Below are positions 15,981 through 24,538 of a DNA stretch of 26,637 bases, piece after piece. The translations under genes and the position numbers were made by a program. Position 1 is the stretch's first letter. Every line of letters begins with the position of its first letter. The notes under the pieces are model-generated. The model had not been told where the DNA came from. It ran no database searches and saw only the letters and a list, made by a program, of their open reading frames with translations. This stretch comes from JAISFI01 sp031553775. Its GTDB lineage: Bacteria > Bacteroidota > Bacteroidia > Bacteroidales > Azobacteroidaceae. The stretch spans positions 1 through 26,637 of the forward strand of contig JAVBLA010000044.1 in NCBI GenBank assembly GCA_031553775.1, given 5' to 3'.

Positions 15981-17579
15981 TCATTCATTCAATATTCCTG
16001 TTTTCTCAAGATTAGCGAATTGCCCTTCGATATTTCCGTTTTCATCGATCAGATAAATGGCCGGAGTACCGGTTACCCCGTAGTTTTTGAAGTTTTCTCC
16101 TTCCAGACCTTTGAAATCACAGAGTTTATCAGGCCAGGGGTATTTCCCTGCATGGAAGTTATATACCATTTCATCGGTATCGGCAGCGATGGTGACAATG
16201 CGGATCCCCCTGTATTTGTATAATTCGTAATCCCGCTTCAGTTCCGCGATGATTTGATCGCAATGCCCACAACCGTTTTCATAGAATACCAATAATACCC
16301 GTTGACCCGTTTGATTATCCACCCGTAGGGGCGAAATGCCTTGCGCCCCCACAACCGGTGGTGCCGGATTCCCGGATTGGACACGGATGCCGGCTATGGC
16401 ACGTTGGATAATCCCGGCCGGATTTTCCAATCTCGATGTATTCCGGACAAGGTATTCCGCAATATAATTAGATTCCTTGTCCCATCCGAACTGTGCACAA
16501 ATGTTCAACAGGTCTTTGGCAAAACCGGTATAGATTTCCGGTGTTTGTATCTTATCTAATACGGTGATCATATCTTCGGCAAACAATCCCCGGTATTTCC
16601 CGGAGCCGGTTTCGTAGAGAGGCAGCCAGCCGCCGACGATCTCCCGATAATCGGGAGAAGGGTATAGTTCTTCCATCTTGACAGTAGTGAGTATTTCCTC
16701 CCTGAGTTTCTCTTCCCGGGAAGCAGGCACCGGTAATCGGAAGTTGCACTGTTCCTGCAGACGTTCCAAAGCAGTCTGCCGGCTTTCTTCTATCTTCTCA
16801 ACCGTTTCCATTCCTACCGGCGTATTCAGGTAGAGATACTGCCGGATCATTTCTTGGAACAAAGGCACGTTGGCAGTCATCGGGTTTTGCAGATCGCAGG
16901 CTTCGAACATGTGTTGAGCCAGCCAGGCGGGACGCTCAGAAAGTGAGATCTCTGCAGGAGCCGCCTGCTGTTTATACATGTTGGCATACAGGCGCATGAA
17001 TGATCCTAAGGGTGATTGTCTGGCGATGCTGTCACAGAAAATATTGAAAACTTTCACCGAACGGGTAAATTCCTCCTGTAGGGACGCATTGAACGCATCT
17101 CCTTCCATCGTCACCGCCATCAGTTTTTCCATATAAAACATCCGTTCCTGCAAAGCCGAAAGTTTTGCCTGAAGAATCTTTGATGCGAGGGTAGCCTCGC
17201 AACCTTTCCCATATTGCAGGTATTTGCCGTAACTCTGATTCCTCCAGGAGGTTTTGTATTCAATATCCTGTCCGTCGAAAACGAATTGCAGGGAGGTTTC
17301 GGGATTGGCGTTTTGAAAGGCCTCCTGCCAGGAGGGTTCGTAATCGCCGCAAGCTACGATGATAACACCCTGCCAATCGTTTTTTAGCGGCACGCTGAGC
17401 GTGCCCGCCTCCGATATCATCGCCGAATCCACCAATTGGAAACCAGTATCGCGATAAACCCCAACATAAAATTTCCGGCTGGCGGTGCCGTCGTAATCGC
17501 CGTGCAATGTTCCTGCGAAAATAATTTGTGAAAATTGCAGGAAAAATATAATCAATAAACTATAAACCAATGTTTTCAT
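15981..17579 (-). CDS. Exported thioredoxin-fold (TlpA/ResA-like) protein
   Basis: The 532-residue protein has a signal peptide (MKTLVYSLLIIFFLQFSQIIFA). The first part (about 25-400) is a helical region with an initial small beta domain (residues 25-110), similar to the DUF4369/DUF5106-type modules that precede thioredoxin domains in Bacteroidota. The C-terminal domain (about 405-532) is a thioredoxin fold with the redox motif C437-G-H-C440 in FYENGCGHCDQI and the cis-proline P506 in VTGTPAIYLID. It is expected to be a periplasmic thiol-disulfide oxidoreductase. Its ATG overlaps the last 20 bp of the reverse-transcriptase remnant, so it was probably the next gene in the retroelement transcript. 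Substrate unknown. Confidence 0.88.
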   Translation of the reverse strand: MKTLVYSLLIIFFLQFSQIIFAGTLHGDYDGTASRKFYVGVYRDTGFQLVDSAMISEAGTLSVPLKNDWQGVIIVACGDYEPSWQEAFQNANPETSLQFVFDGQDIEYKTSWRNQSYGKYLQYGKGCEATLASKILQAKLSALQERMFYMEKLMAVTMEGDAFNASLQEEFTRSVKVFNIFCDSIARQSPLGSFMRLYANMYKQQAAPAEISLSERPAWLAQHMFEACDLQNPMTANVPLFQEMIRQYLYLNTPVGMETVEKIEESRQTALERLQEQCNFRLPVPASREEKLREEILTTVKMEELYPSPDYREIVGGWLPLYETGSGKYRGLFAEDMITVLDKIQTPEIYTGFAKDLLNICAQFGWDKESNYIAEYLVRNTSRLENPAGIIQRAIAGIRVQSGNPAPPVVGAQGISPLRVDNQTGQRVLLVFYENGCGHCDQIIAELKRDYELYKYRGIRIVTIAADTDEMVYNFHAGKYPWPDKLCDFKGLEGENFKNYGVTGTPAIYLIDENGNIEGQFANLEKTGILNE

Positions 17580-18084
17580 TAAGCATATTTTTTTTGAGAT
17601 AATAAGTATTCATTCCCGCTCCCAAGTATCCGTACCGGAAGATAAGCCGGGATTTCTTTGAAAATATTTTTTGTTTCAACCGGAACGTTTTATGGTGTTG
17701 CATAATTCCCAGGTATGAGTTGATTGTCGAACGCATTTTCTCCAATTCTGTTTTTTTACAATTGCTTTCTTTGGACAAATGCTTATCCCATAAGTCCAAC
17801 GAGCTCATAAAATTGGCTTTGGTCCGCTGGCATACAAATGTTGTATGTGGTTTTATACAAGCACCTAAAAAAGTTACCCCTTTGCGGTAGTGTTGTAAAT
17901 AAATTTTATTGGGATGGATATATAACGATAATTCCTGTTCCAAATAAGATGAAATGTGTTGCTTCAAATAATTCAGGTAAAATAAATCAGGATGAATAAT
18001 GTAGAAGTCATCCATATATCGCCCATAATAGCTAAGGCCTATAATTTTTTTCATGTAATATTTGTTCATTAACCGGATCCGCAA
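17560..18084 (-). pseudogene. C-terminal remnant of a DGR reverse transcriptase
   Basis: About 174 residues remain, with only a rare TTG or an ATG at 18069 as possible starts. Homology begins at MNKYYMKK, directly before the palm motif SYYGRYMDDFYIIHPD, whose aspartates are D25 and D26. Next come YIHPNKIYLQHYRKG and TFLGACIKPH (motifs 6-7), then a basic thumb region, exactly the order and wording of Bacteroidota DGR/group II-type reverse transcriptases. The fingers and the first part of the palm (motifs 1-4, including the first catalytic aspartate), normally about 200 residues, are missing. The frame has a stop at 18097-18099. An internal deletion that also removed the template repeat is the simplest explanation. 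The protein should be inactive as a polymerase. Confidence 0.85.
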
Positions 18085-18451
18085 CTGGTATAGTAGTCAA
18101 TTTATTCCTTTGATTTACCGTTTGATCGTTACCAGTAGACGATTCCAAAGAATCTTTCCACTGGTCGAACAGAAGGGTGTCAAAACCCTGCAATTTATTC
18201 AATACAATTTGTGTATCTGCTTGTTTTAACGGGACTCCCAATTGTTCTGTAAAAAATGACAGAACTGATGATGGAAAACCAACACTCACAACCTCTTGCT
18301 TGACTGACTTGATGTATTTTTTGGCAGGCCTTAAATTTTTTAATTGGACTAACATATATGCAGATAAATTATATGCCGTCCAAAATACACCTTCTTTATA
18401 CAAATAGATATTTTCTCCGGTTTCTATTTGAAGTTTTTCTTCAATTTTCAT
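18032..18451 (-). CDS. MutS-I-like DGR accessory protein (MSL)
   Basis: The 139-residue protein has the segments IYLYKEGVFWTAYNLSAYML and, later, KKYIKSVKQEVVSVGFPSSV. The first resembles MutS domain I (FYELF-type motif). I know such small MutS-like proteins as accessory genes beside Bacteroidota DGR reverse transcriptases, where they take the place of Avd. The C-terminal 30 residues (from about TGNDQTVNQRN) look unstructured, and the frame runs 53 bp into the reverse-transcriptase remnant, ending KNYRP. The end may therefore be altered by the deletion. It lies 193 bp after the target gene. Role inferred from context; MutS-like relation is by motif only. Confidence 0.6.
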   Translation of the reverse strand: MKIEEKLQIETGENIYLYKEGVFWTAYNLSAYMLVQLKNLRPAKKYIKSVKQEVVSVGFPSSVLSFFTEQLGVPLKQADTQIVLNKLQGFDTLLFDQWKDSLESSTGNDQTVNQRNKLTTIPVADPVNEQILHEKNYRP

Positions 18452-18510
18452 GAATTACTCAGTTTTATTATTTACATTCTCAAGTGAAAAATTTCTAAAC
18501 TTTGTTTTTA

Positions 18511-18616
18511 AATCAACCGGACAATTTCTCGTCCAGTTGATTAATTATTTTGTCGATTTTTTAAAATCCGACCGCTTCGCGGTATTTTGAACCCTCCTGC
18601 TTTTAATGCAGGAGGG
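18511..18616. other. Cluster of three hairpins between target and MSL genes
   Basis: Three stems occupy the gap. AATCAACCGGAC/GTCCAGTTGATT (18511-18522, 18531-18542) has 12 bp with one wobble. ACCGC-TTC-GCGGT is at 18571-18583. CCCTCCTGC/GCAGGAGGG (18592-18600, 18608-18616) has 9 bp and a 7-nt loop. An 8-bp direct repeat with core AAATAG then occurs three times (18617-18640) up to the target stop codon. None is followed by a U-tract on the minus strand, so these are not plain terminators. DGR variable regions are often followed by a hairpin needed for retrohoming; the 9-bp stem is a candidate. Confidence 0.55.
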
Positions 18617-18644
18617 TAAATAGACAAATAGTCAAATAGACGGA

Positions 18645-21600
18645 TTATTCTACCACACAGCGAATAGAGTAGCCGTTCGACTTAGAGTTGTAGAGCTGAG
18701 GGTCCACGCTACTGCTATAGAAGTACAGGTGGTAGCCGCCCGTATTACTGACCTGTGTACTACTCCAGTAACAACCGCCGCTGCCTCGGTAGCTTAACGC
18801 TCCATTGCTGGGGCCCCTGTAGCCTGCCGCTGGCAAATAAATGGTAGCGCTACTGCTACCAACAGGAGTCAATAGCAAACCGGTCCTGTAGTTGGTTTCG
18901 CTGTTAGTCCAGCTACCCGTACGGCTTTGGGTGTTATTGGTGGTAGTCATAATAGCGACCCATTCGGCACGGGTAGGCATACGCCAACCGTCAGGACAAG
19001 GATCGTTAGTGGTTTTAACCACTCCTGTTTTAACAGCATCGCTGCCGGAATTATAGAAAGCGGGTTGATGTTGATTGTAAGAAGGAGAGGCAGTCCACCC
19101 ACCGATGGCAGCAGCGGGGGTTTCAACGGTAGCCACAGCAGCCTTACGTCCCCACTGGTAGTACTCACCGATTAGTTTTTTCCCATTAGTTACCGGATCT
19201 TTCCAGTCAGAAGTTTCGTCCGCTCCCAGGTTATGACATTTCATCACTAACCAATCGTTGGTTCCAACTTTCACAGGACATCCGCAAACGCAGTCCTTAA
19301 TGGTCAGCTCTAATTTCACCCGTTTGGTTGTGTTTCCATCTGTCAGGTCAGTGAAAATAGCATAGACAATAACCGTTTTCGCCGAGCTTATATCTGTTCC
19401 TTTGGCCTTTTCCCGTACACCTGTTGCCGGAGCGTTATTCAGGTCGGCGTCGTCAGCTAAGAAAGACAGTGTACCAGTAGTACCATTAGTGGTCATATCT
19501 CCTGCTGTCAAAGCCGAACCGTCTTCCCTGGTAAATACCAGGTTGGAGTAAGTTCCTGCCGTAGCAATAAATTCATAATTAAATACATACAACGGATTGT
19601 TACTTGCATCTAAGAAGGTATTCCGGCGGGTATTCAACAACATACAGGCATCAGTTGCCAAGCGTTCCTGTACCCAAACGTCGAAACAGGTAGTACCGGT
19701 CAGTTTGAACTTCGCGGCATCGGCATCCGGCACGTTGGGATCAGGGGTCACCGTCAGGGTATAGCTTGCTTCCTTACCGGCATCGCAGGTACTGGTAAAC
19801 TTCACTTTAATGGTATAGGTGCCGGCAACACTGGGTGTGAAATTGTAAGTATTGGCATTGCTGCTTTGCTTGGACACCCCTCCTACAAACCATTCATAGT
19901 TTTCCGAACTCAAAGTACCGTTGCCGGTGGCTGTGAATTTCACGCTTGATCCGACTTTCACGCTTGCTCCTTTATCCGAGGTCAGGTTCAGTACAGAGGC
20001 CGGCTGGCAACCGTTTACCACACTGAAATCTGTCTTCGTCAGTTCGGCCGTACCACAACCGTTGGTGGCTTTTACCGTGATGCTGACTGCTCCTGCGGCA
20101 TTCGGGAAGGTGACATTGGCTTCATTCTTTTTAACCAGAGGTATAATATTCACCCCGGCCGTATTGGCTACCCATACGATATCGTTGGTTTCCGGGTTGG
20201 CATTGACCGCCAGGGTATAGGTTTGCCCGAGGAGTATCTGGGCAGGCAGTTGTCCCCAGGTCAATGAGATAAAGTTGGAACGTACCACAGAAACGGCAGT
20301 GGATATTTTGCTGACACAACCGTTGGCCGATTGGTAAGCCACCTTGTATTCACCTTCATCGGAAGTAGTATAGTTACCTGCGGTGGTAGCTACTTTCACA
20401 TCCACACCGTTGGTTACCTTGAACCAGGTATATTCACTGGCGCCGCTTACACCGGCTGAAAGCACTACCGGATCACTTCCGCAGATATAGGTGGTTTGTC
20501 CCCCATTGATGTTTGTTTCCGCAGGAGCGGTCAGGGTAAGCGACTGGTCCCCGGAAGAAGCCGAAGAACTACAGGAGCCGGCTTTGCTAACGGTTACCGA
20601 CACAGTCATGTTAGTGGCATTGGCCGGAACGGTGTAGTAGGAAGTTTGCGATTTGAGGGTAGGAATGGCAGCGCCATCGATATACCATTGGTAAGTTACA
20701 CCCGGGGTTGCCGAGTAATCGGTGGCAACGGTCAGTTCCAGCAGACCACCCTTACAGATCACGGCACTGGCGATCGGTTTTCCATTGATGGTAAAAACCG
20801 GGGCTGCCAGGGGAGTTGCCTCGCTGGAAGTTACAGTGATGCTGTTACTCGGGGCAGAAGAACAGGATGTGCTGTTCGGTGTACTGGCTACAGCAGCAAA
20901 CCAGGTACCCGTTTGGGTTACATATACCGCATTTGTTCCGGCAGAACTCAGTCCTGTTTTTTCCACTCCGTCTAAGAACCAGCGGGCCGAAGCTCCCGAA
21001 GGAACCTTGTTGGCTGTCAATATCACGTTTCCACCCGAACAGATCACCCCGTTATTGCTGGCAGAAATGGTTACAGGTTGTTCGGCGGTATTGTTTTTAT
21101 CTGCCGTTAGTGTTACGGTTGCAGCTGTTCCGCAACCTACGATATCGGTATATACCTTATAGGTACCTGCTTCACCGGTATGGAAGCTGCTACCGGTATG
21201 TACTATGATGTTGTTCCTGGTCCAGAGGTAAGTAGCTCCATCCTGTGCATTGGTTACCCACAGGTAGAAGGCTCCTCCGGCACAGATGATCCCGGAAGTT
21301 GCATTGAGGGTAGGATCGTTATGCGTACCCGGGCATACCGCTCCCAATTGGGAGAAGATAAAGGTACCGTTCTTTCCGCAGGGGTTGGTGACCATCACCA
21401 CTGCTTTGCGTTCAAAGGCTGTGTTGTTGGGTTGGAATGTTACGGAAAATTTTCCGTTGTCGGAAGCTTCCGGGCTTACCGTGGCATAATCCATTCCGGC
21501 AATGATCATATAGGAGTAATTTCCAGGCATGGTACAGCCGGGGTCGGTTACAGTGATTTCTTCCGAGGTCAGGCAGGAATCGTCTTCGCCTGTACCGGCA

Positions 21601-22010
21601 GCACATACCGGAGCCGGTTTCTGGGGTTGGATGGTCATGGACCCGCCGTCTATAGAGATCAGGTTCCATTTCTTTCCATCCCAGAGGTAATATCCGACAG
21701 CGATGTTCTTATCGCCATTGGCTACGGTATTATAGGCTACCAAACCTGCCAGGTTAGAAACATTGTCCCGGTCGGTAATCACCCCTGCATCGGTAAAGGT
21801 AGCAGGGATCCATTCCAGGTCTTCTATCACGATGTTGGGAAGCAGCAGTCCGCCGATATATCCGGTAGTACTTGCCGTGGCTTTTTTCAGGTCGAGCACG
21901 GCTCCTTTTTCAGGGTCTGTATCATCCCCGATCAGGACCTGTGCATTTGCATTTTTCGTTACAAGCATGGTTGCCAGGAGAATCATCAACCATAATTTTA
22001 GATTTTTCAT
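18645..22010 (-). CDS. Large exported Ig-repeat protein with C-terminal FISUMP/C-type-lectin-like domain; DGR target
   Basis: The 1121-residue protein has a signal peptide (MKNLKLWLMILLATMLVTKN, cleavage after ANA near 23). An N-terminal module follows (24-130, GAVLDLKKA, YYLWDGKKWNLI) as found in FISUMP proteins. Then come at least four Ig-like repeats, each opening ICxGG or ICGSD and containing YxWxxxG (near residues 241, 321, 417, 507), and a PKD-like repeat near 682. The end (about 915-1121) is a Fibrobacter succinogenes major paralogous (FISUMP) domain, a C-type-lectin-like fold: NDWLVMKCHNLGAD, IGEYYQWGRKAA, DPCPDGWRMPTRAEW, LPAAGYRG, YWSS, NGYSIRCVVE. The last 55 codons look like a DGR variable region. 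There is no T9SS sorting domain or lipobox. Ig rod plus variable ligand-binding tip fits an adhesin. Confidence 0.9.
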   Translation of the reverse strand: MKNLKLWLMILLATMLVTKNANAQVLIGDDTDPEKGAVLDLKKATASTTGYIGGLLLPNIVIEDLEWIPATFTDAGVITDRDNVSNLAGLVAYNTVANGDKNIAVGYYLWDGKKWNLISIDGGSMTIQPQKPAPVCAAGTGEDDSCLTSEEITVTDPGCTMPGNYSYMIIAGMDYATVSPEASDNGKFSVTFQPNNTAFERKAVVMVTNPCGKNGTFIFSQLGAVCPGTHNDPTLNATSGIICAGGAFYLWVTNAQDGATYLWTRNNIIVHTGSSFHTGEAGTYKVYTDIVGCGTAATVTLTADKNNTAEQPVTISASNNGVICSGGNVILTANKVPSGASARWFLDGVEKTGLSSAGTNAVYVTQTGTWFAAVASTPNSTSCSSAPSNSITVTSSEATPLAAPVFTINGKPIASAVICKGGLLELTVATDYSATPGVTYQWYIDGAAIPTLKSQTSYYTVPANATNMTVSVTVSKAGSCSSSASSGDQSLTLTAPAETNINGGQTTYICGSDPVVLSAGVSGASEYTWFKVTNGVDVKVATTAGNYTTSDEGEYKVAYQSANGCVSKISTAVSVVRSNFISLTWGQLPAQILLGQTYTLAVNANPETNDIVWVANTAGVNIIPLVKKNEANVTFPNAAGAVSITVKATNGCGTAELTKTDFSVVNGCQPASVLNLTSDKGASVKVGSSVKFTATGNGTLSSENYEWFVGGVSKQSSNANTYNFTPSVAGTYTIKVKFTSTCDAGKEASYTLTVTPDPNVPDADAAKFKLTGTTCFDVWVQERLATDACMLLNTRRNTFLDASNNPLYVFNYEFIATAGTYSNLVFTREDGSALTAGDMTTNGTTGTLSFLADDADLNNAPATGVREKAKGTDISSAKTVIVYAIFTDLTDGNTTKRVKLELTIKDCVCGCPVKVGTNDWLVMKCHNLGADETSDWKDPVTNGKKLIGEYYQWGRKAAVATVETPAAAIGGWTASPSYNQHQPAFYNSGSDAVKTGVVKTTNDPCPDGWRMPTRAEWVAIMTTTNNTQSRTGSWTNSETNYRTGLLLTPVGSSSATIYLPAAGYRGPSNGALSYRGSGGCYWSSTQVSNTGGYHLYFYSSSVDPQLYNSKSNGYSIRCVVE
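18660..18824 (-). other. Putative DGR variable region (VR)
   Basis: Codons 1063-1117 of the target. By my count 28 of 55 codons have the form NNC (GGC, TAC, AGC, CCC, GTC, CAC, TTC, GAC, CTC, AAC, CGC), what is expected if AAC codons of a template were copied with random adenine substitution. Fixed landmarks (GYR, NGAL, YWSS, NGYS, R) alternate with diverse residues. The palindrome GGGGCCCC at 18810-18817 (Gly-Pro) is unusual for this gene. The frame is open to the normal stop 15 bp further on. Confidence 0.65.
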
Positions 22011-22076
22011 ATTTCAATTTATTTGGGTTTTTTGATTTTGTATTTTGAGATACTTTTTTTGTTTTATCTGTCCGGA

Positions 22077-22466
22077 TCAGGTGTATTTATCTGTTCTTCC
22101 GTGCCTGTGCCTGATCAATATGCCGTATGCGAGTACCGCGAGTAACATCACAAACCAGGCATCGGTAACGGGACTGCCCACGGCTCCGCCGGTACCGGTA
22201 TCGTCATCGGGAAGCGGGTCGAGGTAGAGGATCGTTTCCTCTTCACTCTGCAACTGCATGGCAAATGTTCCGTTCTCTTCCATGTATACTGTCGATGGCA
22301 AACGGTTTTCAGGTTCCTCTATGGTAACGAACTGTGCCCGGGCGGGAAGAGCTGCTAAGAAGATCCAAACGATAGACAGGAGAGATATTTTCCAGAGTAA
22401 TCCGTTTGAGCTTACAAAGGATAGATTACCGGCTTCCATTCCTTTTTTATTCAGAGTCTTTTTCAT
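22077..22466 (-). CDS. Small membrane protein with signal peptide
   Basis: The 129 residues carry a basic start, a hydrophobic signal segment (about 25-45, SLLSIVWIFLAALPARAQ), an acidic mature part (about 46-95), and a C-terminal membrane helix (AWFVMLLAVLAYGILI) followed by a basic tail (RHRHGRTDKYT). The helix is preceded by GSPVTDA. This is the layout of the short membrane anchors next to large exported proteins in Bacteroidales; it looks like a sorting or anchoring signal but I do not recognise a family. Its ATG overlaps the stop of the preceding T9SS-protein gene (ATGA), and the target gene begins 66 bp later, so the three are likely translated from one mRNA. Confidence 0.7.
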   Translation of the reverse strand: MKKTLNKKGMEAGNLSFVSSNGLLWKISLLSIVWIFLAALPARAQFVTIEEPENRLPSTVYMEENGTFAMQLQSEEETILYLDPLPDDDTGTGGAVGSPVTDAWFVMLLAVLAYGILIRHRHGRTDKYT

Positions 22467-24538
22467 TGAGCGATGAGTTTAGCGGTTAAGTTCCTCTTTC
22501 CACTCACCTTGACAATGTATACCCCGTTGGAGACGGGTAGTCTCCATGACTGTGAGCTGCAGTTACCGGAAGCAGCCACAGTGGCTGTTATCCTTTCGTT
22601 GAGTATGATGCGTCCCTGTATATCGGAAACCACAACTGCAGAACCTTCATCGTCAGACGATAAACTTCTGAGTGTCAATTCTCCCTGGAGGATCAGGGCC
22701 TGCAATGCCGGTACCGGATATTCCTTCATCCCGGTAGATACTTTTTTGAAGTGCAGCACAAAGCGGTCTTCACTGTCTAAAGGAGAAGAGGTAAAGAGGT
22801 AATCCTGCGTAGTGAGGTTTACCATTTCTTTTTCCCTGAGGTCTTCGAGCCAGACGCCTTCGGGAGAAACCAGTGTTTCTAACCTTGAAGCGCTCAATAC
22901 CACCTGCTTTTCACCGGAACAGGGTGTAAAACAGACGGGCATGGCTTCCAGGTTGGCATTGACCACATTGACGGACATGCTCTTTGGTGTTGTTCCTGCA
23001 GTCTTGTAATATACCTGGCTTACACCCCCTGATCGGTTGAAGAGTTTTTCCGCATCATAGGGATCCCCGAAATTGATGGAGGCACCCTCGCGGAAAACGA
23101 CACACATCCGGTCGAAGGCTTTGGTGTCCTGGTCGGTTACCTGTATCAGGAGTTCATCGGTAGGTACATAGACGGGGCTGCTCCTGAGGAACATTTCGTT
23201 CCCGTGTGTCCGGGCAGACAAGGGGATAGTCAAGGTGGTAGGATCCGCATCGAGCGAATAGACTACAAACAACTGCATGGGTTCTATCTGCCAGTTTTTC
23301 ATATCCAGGGTGGATCCTTCTTTTTGTCCGACTAAGTAACTGGCGGTCAGCTGGAAGGTTTTATTATTCATATCACCACCGCTCTTGTCGACCGATTTCC
23401 CGGTATTGAGTACCCAGTACTGTGAGAAGAGGGTGTTGGCTCCCGGTGTTTCGGTATCGCTCCGCTTGATCTTCCAGTCGTCGGCCACCCCTGTGGTATT
23501 GACAAAGGATGACATGGACAGGGGACAGGTAAACGGATTCCCGAGGTAGTTGAACCCTTTCACTAAGGGGATATTGGTTACGCTTTCCGTTTGGATCTCT
23601 TCGCCGGTGTAGGCTGTCCCGTCTTCGAGGAAGCAGAGGGAGGAGTTCTCTTTGAGCCAGTACCGGTTCAGACGCATCATTTCCTGTATGCGGTCAGCCC
23701 ATTGGGCCGATTCCCATTCTGCCAGCATGGTATATGCAGCATGTCCGGGTTGGAATACGCCTTGCCCGAAGAGGTAGCCTTCCCCGCTTTTCATCGTATG
23801 CCGGGGATCTGTAATGGTTGCCTTGGCATCGCCGAACAGGCCGTTTTTCGAAGGCTTTGTGATGAAGTTGTAGATAAAGTAATCTAACCGGAGTTCCTTG
23901 AAGGGGGAACTGAATCCGAAGAACTGGCTGTCGGTGCCGTCTAATGCGAGTTCCACTTCAATGACACCTTTATCGGCCACATCGGTAGCCGATCGGTTGT
24001 AACTGACCGAGCCTCCTTCTTTCACTAAAAGGTGAGCCAGGCGGGAAGTCCGGTCGGTGGCATTGCCGACGACTTTTGAGCGCAAGACAAATTTTCCCTG
24101 GGAAAGGTCCAGGTCGTTGACGCTCATTCCCATGGAGGAGACGAGTTCGACCGAGAACGGGTTTTCTACCAGGATGTTCGGGAAGTCGATGAAATACTTT
24201 GCCCGGTCGGCAGTTCCTGCAATGGATTGCATCCGGGAGGAGTTGCGGAGCCATATCCAGCCGGCGGACTGGTTGTCGAACACGTTACCGGCGGTTACAT
24301 CGTTAAAGAAATCCCCTTGAAGGAGGGTTTTTCCGTTCTGCAATACGTTCACCGCATTTCCTTTCATCCGCAGGGAATAGGGAATGTGCAGCGAAGTGTT
24401 GTCTGTTCCGTGGGGAGCCACTGTCATTTTTCCCTTGTTGACGAACCGGACGGGTACGGGATCAGCCGCACGTGCCGGGGTAAACAGCAGGAGGGGAATG
24501 CAGAGACTACCTGCGAGTAGTAATCTTTTTCGCATCAT
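22463..24538 (-). CDS. T9SS-sorted exported surface protein
   Basis: The start at 24538 gives 691 residues beginning MMRKRLLLAGSLCIPLLLFT (signal peptide to about residue 24, ARA); the longer open frame would place 92 unlikely residues before the signal. The middle is beta-rich (Trp- and Asn-rich segments, e.g. VKGFNYLGNPFTCPLSMSSF). The last 75 residues end in a T9SS type A sorting domain (DIQGRIILNE, then SNGVYIVKVSGKRNLTAKLI), which targets proteins to the cell surface through the type IX system. I do not recognise an enzymatic domain. It is the first gene of the DGR-target transcript and probably works on the same surface structure as the target. Confidence 0.85.
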   Translation of the reverse strand: MMRKRLLLAGSLCIPLLLFTPARAADPVPVRFVNKGKMTVAPHGTDNTSLHIPYSLRMKGNAVNVLQNGKTLLQGDFFNDVTAGNVFDNQSAGWIWLRNSSRMQSIAGTADRAKYFIDFPNILVENPFSVELVSSMGMSVNDLDLSQGKFVLRSKVVGNATDRTSRLAHLLVKEGGSVSYNRSATDVADKGVIEVELALDGTDSQFFGFSSPFKELRLDYFIYNFITKPSKNGLFGDAKATITDPRHTMKSGEGYLFGQGVFQPGHAAYTMLAEWESAQWADRIQEMMRLNRYWLKENSSLCFLEDGTAYTGEEIQTESVTNIPLVKGFNYLGNPFTCPLSMSSFVNTTGVADDWKIKRSDTETPGANTLFSQYWVLNTGKSVDKSGGDMNNKTFQLTASYLVGQKEGSTLDMKNWQIEPMQLFVVYSLDADPTTLTIPLSARTHGNEMFLRSSPVYVPTDELLIQVTDQDTKAFDRMCVVFREGASINFGDPYDAEKLFNRSGGVSQVYYKTAGTTPKSMSVNVVNANLEAMPVCFTPCSGEKQVVLSASRLETLVSPEGVWLEDLREKEMVNLTTQDYLFTSSPLDSEDRFVLHFKKVSTGMKEYPVPALQALILQGELTLRSLSSDDEGSAVVVSDIQGRIILNERITATVAASGNCSSQSWRLPVSNGVYIVKVSGKRNLTAKLIAQ

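Noticed and set aside
18592..18616. 9-bp hairpin as terminator of the target gene
   Set aside because: No U-tract follows on the minus strand, so it is listed only as a structured element.
17560..18644. Search for a template repeat between target, MSL and RT
   Set aside because: Nothing there matches the fixed words of the VR. The only repeats are short hairpins, so I do not annotate a TR.
21000..21100. Repeated Ig-like segments as a recombination-based variation cassette
   Set aside because: The repeats share only short motifs at protein level; there are no long identical DNA stretches.
21180..21995. Open frame of 271 codons on + antisense to the target gene
   Set aside because: It is a shadow of the Ig-repeat gene with no signal, motif or promoter; the minus-strand protein is clearly the coding one.
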